From positions 1 to 46,326 of the forward strand of contig NZ_CAKTTZ010000015.1 of the NCBI RefSeq assembly GCF_934617235.1: DNA of 46,326 bases. The letters are read 5' to 3'. Shown one piece after another: positions 8,272 to 15,991 of this stretch (within the stretch, counting starts at the first letter, position 1; the number at the start of each line of letters is the position of its first letter). The DNA is from an uncultured Ellagibacter sp. Its GTDB lineage: Bacteria; Actinomycetota; Coriobacteriia; Coriobacteriales; Eggerthellaceae. Position numbers and translations under genes: made by a program. Under the pieces are notes generated by a model. That model saw only the letters and a program-made list of their open reading frames with translations. It did not search any database and was not told the origin of the DNA.

Positions 8272-8286
8272 GGAGGGCCTTTCTAA

Positions 8287-8733
8287 CTACGCCTTAACGA
8301 CATGGACGTCGCAGCGGACGGTGCGAATAAGGTACTTCGAGACGCTGCCGACGAATGCGTACTGCATATTGGACAGACCGCGTTCGCCGCAGATGACAAG
8401 ATCGGGCTTGAACGGCTCGATGAGCTGCTCGGTCAGCGTATCGGTGATGCGGCCGGCACGAACCTGCAAATCGACCGACTTGATATCGGGGTTCTTCCTC
8501 GCTTCGGCCAGGATATCGGCAAGGTCGGCCTCGAGCTGTTGCTTGCGCGACTCGCACAGGGCATCGAAGTCGGCGCCGTTCGCCTCAAACGGAACGGAGT
8601 CGACAACGTGGCCGAAGAGCAGGTCGGCGTTATTGGCAGCGGCGATCGCAACAGCGCGGCGCGCGACGATATCCTGCGTAGATCCGCCGTCGAGCGATGC
8701 GAACACGCGCGGGAACAAGTGAATGGCAGACAT
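8287..8733 (-). CDS. Universal stress protein (UspA family)
   Basis: 148 residues, a single Usp domain. The N-terminus FPRVFASLDGGS and the C-terminal nucleotide motif GERGLSNMQYAFVGSVS (G-x2-G-x9-G-S pattern) indicate the ATP-binding class of Usp proteins. These are small cytoplasmic dimers that accumulate on growth arrest. The ATG at 8733 is preceded by AAAGGGG. A TACAAT -10-like box lies about 40 bases upstream (near 8775), with a poor -35. First gene of a likely operon with the aminotransferase. A second, only distantly similar Usp gene is at 41251-41679. Confidence 0.92.
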   Translation of the reverse strand: MSAIHLFPRVFASLDGGSTQDIVARRAVAIAAANNADLLFGHVVDSVPFEANGADFDALCESRKQQLEADLADILAEARKNPDIKSVDLQVRAGRITDTLTEQLIEPFKPDLVICGERGLSNMQYAFVGSVSKYLIRTVRCDVHVVKA

Positions 8734-8867
8734 GGCAGTCCCCTTTCGTTAGAGCCTTGAATCTAGTGGCCATTGTACGACTAAATGGCGTCTATCACAG
8801 AAAAGTTTCCCTAGCGAAATAATCGGGTTGGGACGTCGGAGCAATTGAGAATGCTGAGCGCACTCCT

Positions 8868-10097
8868 CTACCTGTCCAGCAGCCAGTCGATGACGTTTAT
8901 TATGGCGATTCCCTCTTCGGTCACGCCGCATCGAAGATGATCGGCCGTCAAGATAACCTTCGGCCATGAATCGGCAATCGAGCGGAGGGGGGTTATCTCC
9001 CGTTCATATATCCCCTGATCGACAAGCGATTCCGTCACCTGGATATACATGCGCTTCTGTGCTCGTTCGGCAACGAAGTCAACTTCTCCAACGCGAAGCG
9101 AACCAACCGAAACCCTCCATCCGCGCCGCAGGAGCTCGTTGTGAACGACATTTTCGATCTGAAAACCAATATCGCCCGAGACAAATCCACTTGTCAGGTT
9201 TCGCAATCCCGTATCCACCGGGTAGAACTTACGCTGCGGACGCAAAATATCCTTACCCGACAGCCCGACCTGCTCGCATTCGTGAAGAATCAAGGCGTCG
9301 ATCAACGCACGAAGGTACGACTCAACCGTTTCCACCCGAGTCTTGCGGCCGTAACTTGTCAGCGTATTCGCGATCTTATTCGCGGAGAAGAGAGAGCCCG
9401 AGGTTGTGAACACGTAACGAACGAGCTTCGAAAGCAAATCCACATCGCCTATTTTCGTGCGTTCCACCACGTCATTGAGAATAATCGTCTCATACACCGT
9501 CCGCAGCAGCTGGGCAATACGATCCTGGTCTTGGTCCTTCAGGTGGAACAAAGCCGGCATGCCCCCGTAACGCAAGTATTCGGCAAACGCCGAGTCCTCA
9601 TTCGGAAAATGCACGTCGTAATAGGAAGAGAAGGAAAAGAACTCGGAAAACGAGAGGGGCTGCACCCTCATCTCCACATAGCGCCCCCCGATAAGCGTCG
9701 CAAGATCGGAAGAGAGGACATAGGCATTTGACCCCGTAATATACACATCGGTATTCGGCCTTGTGTGCAGCTGGCGAACAACGCGCTCCCAACCGTCTAC
9801 GTCCTGAATCTCATCGAGAAGCACATAGAACGGCTTTTGGGGATCGCTTTTTTCAAGGGCCTCCGATATCTCGCCCACCAGCCATTCGGCGTTCGGATTC
9901 GCCGGCAGGCCGAATAAGTCCATGCGCCGATAGAACACGTTGCCCGCCCCGACACCGCTATCGAGTAGGTCGCCTTGGAGCCACTGCAGCAACGTTGACT
10001 TGCCGCAGTGACGAACGCCCATGAGAACCTTGATGTCCTCAGTATCGCGGAGCGATTTGAGCTCGTTTTCATAAGTGGGACGGGGTGCATATTCCAT
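8868..10097 (-). CDS. AAA-family ATPase with DUF4143 C-terminal domain
   Basis: 409 residues. The Walker A motif GVRHCGKSTLL is at about residues 28-38 and the Walker B-like acidic motif YVLLDEIQD at about 91-99. The Sensor-like TGSNAYVL follows, then the LSFSEFF motif typical of this family. The C-terminal half (YPVDTGLRNL; IENVVHNELLRRGW; VGEVDFV) is the DUF4143, nuclease-like region. Such archaeal-type ATPases are common, often mobile, in anaerobic gut bacteria; their function is unknown and a toxin-antitoxin-like or defence role has been suggested only by context. The gene is intact, unlike the related fragment at 32126-32393. It is flanked by short intergenic regions and by the hairpin at 10115-10140. 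Confidence 0.9.
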   Translation of the reverse strand: MEYAPRPTYENELKSLRDTEDIKVLMGVRHCGKSTLLQWLQGDLLDSGVGAGNVFYRRMDLFGLPANPNAEWLVGEISEALEKSDPQKPFYVLLDEIQDVDGWERVVRQLHTRPNTDVYITGSNAYVLSSDLATLIGGRYVEMRVQPLSFSEFFSFSSYYDVHFPNEDSAFAEYLRYGGMPALFHLKDQDQDRIAQLLRTVYETIILNDVVERTKIGDVDLLSKLVRYVFTTSGSLFSANKIANTLTSYGRKTRVETVESYLRALIDALILHECEQVGLSGKDILRPQRKFYPVDTGLRNLTSGFVSGDIGFQIENVVHNELLRRGWRVSVGSLRVGEVDFVAERAQKRMYIQVTESLVDQGIYEREITPLRSIADSWPKVILTADHLRCGVTEEGIAIINVIDWLLDR

Positions 10098-10114
10098 GAT
10101 TCATATCTTCCGTT

Positions 10115-10140
10115 AAAATCTCTATTGCAACCGAGATTTT
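10115..10140 (-). terminator. AT-rich hairpin between the TauE-like gene and the ATPase gene
   Basis: AAAATCTC and GAGATTTT are perfect 8-bp arms around a 10-base loop, 10 bases past the TauE-like stop. On either strand the stem ends in T residues, so it can work as a weak intrinsic terminator for the minus-strand TauE-like gene. It lies in the leader of the ATPase gene. Confidence 0.6.
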
Positions 10141-10149
10141 GTCTCCCCG

Positions 10150-10863
10150 CTAGGACGTGATGAGCAGAACGAGGCCGACCAGAAGCAACAAGACATAGGT
10201 GAGCTTGAGGAATTTCTCCTGGCTGATGCGCTTCTGGATGACCTGCCCTAGGATATTCGCCACGATGGCGATGGGGATACAGATGCCCACGGTGAGCACC
10301 ACATCGCCCGTGAAATGCCCCTGCGTGAAGGCGAGCAGAGCATACAGGAAGTTCAGGATGGCCCACAGCGCGGAAAGCGTGGCGCGGAACTGCTGCTTGT
10401 CCTTCATCTTCTGCACGGCGTAGATGACAAGAAACGCCCCACCCGACACGAACATGCCCTGGATGAGCCCGGCCGCCGCGACGATGATCGCAAGCAGCCA
10501 TTTCGGCAGGAACCGCTGCTCTTTGGACAGCAGATTGCGAATGCCGATGAACACGATGATTGCCCCGTAGATGCGCAGGAGCACCGGCAGGGGAAGCACC
10601 GTGTCAAGCCAGATGCCAAGCGCCAGGAAAGGAAGCATGCCGCAGGTCATTTTGACGAGCTCGCGCCAGTTGATGTACTTGAAGTTGAGCACGGCGAGCA
10701 TGCCGCACGCGAAAAAGCCCATGGCGTTCAAGACGGCAACGGAGCTCGAAAGCCCCATCACGTGCGTGCCGACGGGCATCGCGAAGATGTTCCCCGCGAA
10801 CCCCGTGACCGCTTGTATCGTATAGGCAACAAAGAACGCTGCTGCGAAAAGCACTTTCTCCAT
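10150..10863 (-). CDS. TauE/SafE-family membrane transporter
   Basis: 237 residues, mostly hydrophobic, with about seven to eight membrane helices. The N-terminal half carries the family hallmark IQAVTGFAGNIFAMPVG and the second half the mirrored LIQGMFVSGGAFLVIYAV, the two inverted repeats of TauE/SafE proteins. The family exports organosulfonates, sulfite and related anions, and many members have unknown substrates. The ATG at 10863 (MEKVLFAAAFF) is chosen because an upstream extension would add a charged, non-membrane leader; AAAGGA lies about 13 bases before it. It is divergent from the pxp cluster and shares with it a short intergenic region containing an inverted repeat, so a link to oxoproline or organic anion movement is possible but unproven. 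Confidence 0.88.
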   Translation of the reverse strand: MEKVLFAAAFFVAYTIQAVTGFAGNIFAMPVGTHVMGLSSSVAVLNAMGFFACGMLAVLNFKYINWRELVKMTCGMLPFLALGIWLDTVLPLPVLLRIYGAIIVFIGIRNLLSKEQRFLPKWLLAIIVAAAGLIQGMFVSGGAFLVIYAVQKMKDKQQFRATLSALWAILNFLYALLAFTQGHFTGDVVLTVGICIPIAIVANILGQVIQKRISQEKFLKLTYVLLLLVGLVLLITS

Positions 10864-10899
10864 GTATGTTAAAATCCTTTGAAACTTCTCGGGCCTGCG

Positions 10900-10922
10900 A
10901 CGGAAATGCCCTACATTTCCGT
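10900..10922. promoter_or_regulatory. Perfect inverted repeat in the divergent TauE-like / pxpB control region
   Basis: ACGGAAATG and CATTTCCGT are perfect 9-bp arms with a 5-bp spacer. They lie 37 bases upstream of the TauE-like start and about 118 bases upstream of pxpB. The symmetry and position suit an operator for a dimeric regulator controlling both directions. Confidence 0.5.
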
Positions 10923-11039
10923 TGAGCAAGGCAATTGCGCTCATGGCGTGCATGGGCGTCGCCTAGGGTAGCGCATTGTCCGAACGCCTGATGTTAACAA
11001 ATATGAACTATGCGCCAAACGCTGAGAAAAGCAGGGAAT

Positions 11040-12017
11040 ATGGCAGGTTTCAACATAACCGTGGCCGGTGATTCGGCCATCAACCTCGAGTTCGGCAACG
11101 TCATCTCGGAGAAAACGAACGGCATCATCCGCGCCGCCGCGCAAACGCTCGAGGCGGACCCGATCGACGGCGTGATCGAGCTCGTCCCCACGTTCTGCTC
11201 GCTCATGGTGGTCTACAACCCGTGCGTCGTCGGATACGACGAGCTCACCAGCCAAGTTCGCGGAAAGCTGCGCGGGCTTGTGGCAACTTCGGGCGGCATC
11301 CATCGCGTGGTGAAGATACCCGTCTGCTACGGAGGAGACTTCGGCCCTGACCTGGCCGATGTGGCCGAGCATGCAGGGATGAGCGCCGAAGAGGTCATCG
11401 CCATCCACTCGGGGCATGATTACCTCATCGACATGCTCGGCTTCCTGCCGGGCTTCGCCTACCTGGGCGGACTCGACGAGCGGCTCCACACGCCACGCCT
11501 CGCCACGCCGCGCACGCGCATCGAGTCGGGCGCCGTGGGAATCGGCGGCGCGCAAACGGGCATTTACCCGCTTGCCTCCCCCGGCGGCTGGCGCATCATC
11601 GGCCGCACCCCCGTGCGTCCCTACGACCCCGACCGCGAGACCCCCATTCTCTACGCCGCAGGCGACTACCTGCGCTTCGTTCCCGTCACGCCGCAAGAGT
11701 TCAGCCTGATAGAAGCACAGGTCGAAGCGGGAACCTACGAATGCGAGATCATCAAGGGACGAACAGCAGCCCCGCAGGCGGCGGGCTCGGCCGCATGGAG
11801 CGAAGGCTGCGAAGCTTCTGAGCGCAATGCGAGCGAGCACGCCGCCGCCCCACGGGTCGAAACCAACAACAGCCAGGCGAGCGCGCCGTCCGCGGGACGG
11901 AGCGAAGGCTGCGAAGCTTCTGAGCGAAGCTCGACCGCGGGGCCAGCCGTCCCGCAGGTGGACACCACCCCGCAGGTCAATCAAGAAGAGGAAGACGAGG
12001 ACGCGCTATGGGTGTAA
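11040..12017 (+). CDS. pxpB: 5-oxoprolinase subunit PxpB (KipI / allophanate hydrolase subunit 1 family)
   Basis: 325 residues. The first 235 form the AHS1/KipI domain: NITVAGDSAINLEFGN at the start, VKIPVCYGGDFGPDL mid-domain, GFLPGFAYLGGLD and then TRIESGAVGIGG. With PxpC and PxpA this protein makes the bacterial ATP-dependent 5-oxoprolinase that opens pyroglutamate to glutamate. The remaining 90 residues are an unusual Ala/Ser/Glu-rich tail containing the peptide SEGCEASER twice, from a 28-nt DNA duplication. The tail ends in an acidic run and overlaps pxpC by 10 bp. The ATG at 11040 has AGGGA close upstream and fits the family start. Lead gene of the cluster, divergent from the TauE-like gene. 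KipI of Bacillus also inhibits a sporulation kinase, but no such role is implied here. Confidence 0.93.
   Translation: MAGFNITVAGDSAINLEFGNVISEKTNGIIRAAAQTLEADPIDGVIELVPTFCSLMVVYNPCVVGYDELTSQVRGKLRGLVATSGGIHRVVKIPVCYGGDFGPDLADVAEHAGMSAEEVIAIHSGHDYLIDMLGFLPGFAYLGGLDERLHTPRLATPRTRIESGAVGIGGAQTGIYPLASPGGWRIIGRTPVRPYDPDRETPILYAAGDYLRFVPVTPQEFSLIEAQVEAGTYECEIIKGRTAAPQAAGSAAWSEGCEASERNASEHAAAPRVETNNSQASAPSAGRSEGCEASERSSTAGPAVPQVDTTPQVNQEEEDEDALWV
11797..11926 (+). repeat. Duplicated 28-nt unit inside the pxpB tail
   Basis: Identical 28-base copies lie at 11797-11824 and 11899-11926, exactly 102 bases apart, so the reading frame is kept. Each begins GGAGCGAAGGCTGCGAAGC. A related motif, GAAGC-N4-GAGCGCAAT, is also seen near 7010, which suggests a dispersed repeat that has been absorbed into the gene. 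Confidence 0.75.
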
Positions 12018-13111
12018 CCGTCAACAAACCCGGCATCTGCACCACCGTCCAAGACCTCGGCCGCCGAGGGTATCTCGGCAGCGGGTTCTCGCCCTCGGGC
12101 GTGATGGACAAGCGGGCAGCACGCATCGCGAACCTGCTCGTCGACAACAACGAGAACGCGCCCGTTCTCGAGTTCTGCCTGGCGGGACCCACGCTGCGCT
12201 TCACCACCAACACATGCATCGCGCTCACGGGCGGCAACTTCTCGCCCACCGTAGACGACGCCGCCATCCCGATGTACGCCGCAATCATGGTGCATCGAGG
12301 GTCGGTGCTCGAATTCGGCGCGCCAAAGAGCGGCGTGTACGGCTACCTTGCCATTGCGGGCGGATCAATCGCGGCCCCAAAGGTCATGGGCAGCGCATCG
12401 ACCAACCTGAAGTGCGGCATCGGAGGCTGGGAAGGCCGCGCGCTGTCGGCGGGCGACTACCTGCCCTTCGTCACCAAAAACGTGGAATTCCTGGACAATC
12501 TAGGCTCGCACGCACTCAAGGATGACGACTTCTACGAATTCTCGTCGGATGAAGTCGTGCTGCGCGTGGTGCCGGGCCCACAGGAGGGAATGTTCACTGA
12601 ACAGGGTGTAAACACGTTTTACAACGAAACGTACACCACCACCGCGAAATGCGACCGCATGGGATTCCGCCTCGAGGGTCCCGAAATTGAGACAGTCAAC
12701 GGGTCGGACATCATCTCCGATGGCATCGCGCTCGGCGCCGTGCAGGTTCCCAACCACGGACGCCCGATCATCATGCTCGCCGACCGCCAAACAACGGGCG
12801 GCTACGCCAAAATCGGCACGGTAGCCTCGGTCGATATCCCCAAGCTCGTACAATGCAAACCGGGGCGGGCGATTCGATTCAAGCCGATCAGCGTTCAAGA
12901 GGCTCAGGCCGCATGCCGCAGGGAGGCGCAGGAGATGAGATCGCTCGCGAAAGTGGTGAAACGCCCCTGCTACGGAGGGGTTTCCCCAAGAAGAACCGCG
13001 CGACGCCTCACGCCGATTCTGGAGGCGCAAGCTAAGAAAAGCGCTGGAAACAAGCTTTGGATAGAATTTGAAGACGGACAAAACGCCGCACGCGTCGGCG
13101 ATCGGGCATAG
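12008..13111 (+). CDS. pxpC: 5-oxoprolinase subunit PxpC (KipA / allophanate hydrolase subunit 2 family)
   Basis: 367 residues. AHS2/KipA landmarks: VQDLGRRGYLGSGFSPSG with its Met-Asp (VMDKRAARIAN); LAGPTLRF; IALTGGNFSPT; GYLAIAGGS; VVPGPQEGMF; SDRMGFRLEG-like CDRMGFRLEG; and SDGIALGAVQVPNHGRPIIM, then DRQTTGGYAKIGTV. It forms a complex with PxpB; in urea carboxylase the same two domains make the carboxyltransferase half. The last 45 residues (Arg/Lys-rich, from about residue 300) are beyond the conserved core. Start ATG at 12008 overlaps pxpB by 10 bp, so the two are coupled. The biotin carrier gene follows after 10 bp. Confidence 0.93.
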   Translation: MGVTVNKPGICTTVQDLGRRGYLGSGFSPSGVMDKRAARIANLLVDNNENAPVLEFCLAGPTLRFTTNTCIALTGGNFSPTVDDAAIPMYAAIMVHRGSVLEFGAPKSGVYGYLAIAGGSIAAPKVMGSASTNLKCGIGGWEGRALSAGDYLPFVTKNVEFLDNLGSHALKDDDFYEFSSDEVVLRVVPGPQEGMFTEQGVNTFYNETYTTTAKCDRMGFRLEGPEIETVNGSDIISDGIALGAVQVPNHGRPIIMLADRQTTGGYAKIGTVASVDIPKLVQCKPGRAIRFKPISVQEAQAACRREAQEMRSLAKVVKRPCYGGVSPRRTARRLTPILEAQAKKSAGNKLWIEFEDGQNAARVGDRA

Positions 13112-13121
13112 GAGGAGCGAA

Positions 13122-13670
13122 ATGGGCAAGGCAAACGACGAGAAAAAGCAGGTCAACATGGACGAATCGACCGCCGCACGCGAGGAGAGGGACCGCGATA
13201 TCCGCGCCCTCATGGCGCTCATGGAAGAGGGCGACCTCTCGGCGCTGCGCTTCGACGACGGTAACGTGAAAATCGAGCTCGAGCGCAACCACGGCCCGTT
13301 CTCGCAAACCGCGCTTCCCCTCATGGCCGAGCGCGTGGGCAGGCTGCTCGACGCACGAAGCGAGCACGACGACGTGACCGCCGGCGCCCAGAGCATTCCC
13401 GTTGCCGGCAACGACAACTCAGTCGCGCTGGTGAAAAGCCCGCTCGTAGGCACGTTCTACGTTTCCCCCTCGCCTGACGAGGAGCCGTTCGTGAAGGTGG
13501 GCCAGGAAGTGCTCACCGGCCAGACGCTCGCCATCGTGGAGGCCATGAAGATGATGAACGAGATCACCGCGCCCGCGCCCGGCATCGTGACCGAAGTGCT
13601 CGCGGCGAACGGCACGCAAGTCGAATACGACCAGGTGCTCTTCCGCATCGCCACCCAGACGAACGCGTAA
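13122..13670 (+). CDS. Biotin carboxyl carrier protein (AccB-like)
   Basis: 182 residues. The C-terminal 75 are a biotinyl domain with the motif VEAMKMMNEI; Lys143 is the residue that would receive biotin. The Pro/Ala linker found in other BCCPs is short here. The N-terminal helical part (IRALMALMEEGDLSALRFDD) resembles the AccB N-terminal region. In acetyl-CoA carboxylase this carrier shuttles CO2 from biotin carboxylase to the transferase. No accA/accD transferase genes are nearby; instead the adjacent genes are pxpB and pxpC, whose families form the transferase half of urea carboxylase. I therefore infer a dedicated partner of PxpBC rather than lipid synthesis, though it may serve both. 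ATG at 13122 follows GGAGGAGCGAA, an excellent ribosome site. Confidence 0.9.
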   Translation: MGKANDEKKQVNMDESTAAREERDRDIRALMALMEEGDLSALRFDDGNVKIELERNHGPFSQTALPLMAERVGRLLDARSEHDDVTAGAQSIPVAGNDNSVALVKSPLVGTFYVSPSPDEEPFVKVGQEVLTGQTLAIVEAMKMMNEITAPAPGIVTEVLAANGTQVEYDQVLFRIATQTNA

Positions 13671-13679
13671 GGGGCCGCG

Positions 13680-15029
<1,350 letters not shown>

Positions 15030-15139
15030 CCAGGGGCTTGAGCCTTCGAGGCTTCAATCTATAGCATTGTTGAGACGTTGGGGTAGTGCGAATCCGCGAG
15101 AAGCGCACTACCCTAAATTATGAAGGAAAGGCGGAACTC

Positions 15140-15982
15140 ATGACTATCGAAATGCCGGCACCCGCAAAACCGGAAGGCGTCGACGCCGCGGTTTGGGAAA
15201 AGATGCTCTCCGCCACGCCCGTCGAGGCGCGCCACCTCATCCGCGAGGGCAGCTTCACCGCGCCCACGAGCGGACTTTGCCCTGGGTACGCGCAGGCGAA
15301 TCTCATCGTGCTGCCGAAAGAGCAGGCTTACGACTTCTTGCTGTTCGCCCAGCGCAACCCCAAGCCCTGCCCGCTTTTGGAAGTGACCGAGACCGGCGCG
15401 CGCGAGGCCACCATCTGCGCCACCGACTGCGACATCGCCACCGACTTCCCGCGCTACCGCATCTACGAGTACGGCAAGCTGGTCGACGAGGTCACGGACG
15501 TGTCGTCGTACTGGCGCGATGACCTGGTGTCGTTCGTCATCGGGTGCTCGTTCTCGTTCGAAAGCGAGCTCATCGAAGCCGGCATCGAGATGCGCCACAA
15601 CACCCAGGGCCGCAACGTGTCGATGTACCTGACCAACGTCGCATGCACGCCCGCAGGGTCGATGTCGGGCAACACCGTCATGTCGATGCGCCCCATCCCC
15701 TACGACCAGGTGGTGAAAGCGGTGCAAATCTCGGGCGCCATCCCCAAGGTGCACGGCGCTCCGCTGCACATCGGCGACCCGTCGGTCATCGGCATCGAGG
15801 ACATCTCGAAGCCCGACTTCGGTGACCCGGTCGACATCCGCGAGGGCGAGGTGCCCGTCTTTTGGGCATGCGGTGTAACGCCCCAGGCCGTGGTCATGAA
15901 CTCCAAGCCGCCCTTTGCCATCACGCATGCGCCCGGATGCATGCTGATAACCGACACAAAGAACGTCGACCTCAAGGGATAG
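15140..15982 (+). CDS. DUF1445 / YcsI-family hydro-lyase, D-glutamate cyclase-like
   Basis: 280 residues matching the DUF1445 family throughout: ARHLIREGSFTAPTSGLCPG near the N-terminus, ANLIVLPK, the cysteine-containing VIGCSFSFE, and then RNVSMYLTN, followed by GNTVMSMRP and the C-terminal FWACGVTPQ and ITHAPGCMLITD. The eukaryotic relative of this family cyclises D-glutamate to 5-oxo-D-proline, and in Bacillus the gene ycsI lies in the same cluster as pxpABC. Here it follows the biotin carboxylase by 110 bp and precedes the protease gene by 9 bp. Its likely role is to interconvert (D-)glutamate and oxoproline, supplying the 5-oxoprolinase. Start at 15140 has AAAGGCGG upstream. Confidence 0.88.
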   Translation: MTIEMPAPAKPEGVDAAVWEKMLSATPVEARHLIREGSFTAPTSGLCPGYAQANLIVLPKEQAYDFLLFAQRNPKPCPLLEVTETGAREATICATDCDIATDFPRYRIYEYGKLVDEVTDVSSYWRDDLVSFVIGCSFSFESELIEAGIEMRHNTQGRNVSMYLTNVACTPAGSMSGNTVMSMRPIPYDQVVKAVQISGAIPKVHGAPLHIGDPSVIGIEDISKPDFGDPVDIREGEVPVFWACGVTPQAVVMNSKPPFAITHAPGCMLITDTKNVDLKG

Positions 15983-15991
15983 GAGGCCCCC

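Noticed and set aside
6805..8286. A 493-codon plus-strand frame opposite the aminotransferase gene
   Set aside because: Composition is Arg/His/Val-biased and no domain is seen, while the minus strand encodes a complete PLP aminotransferase with all motifs.
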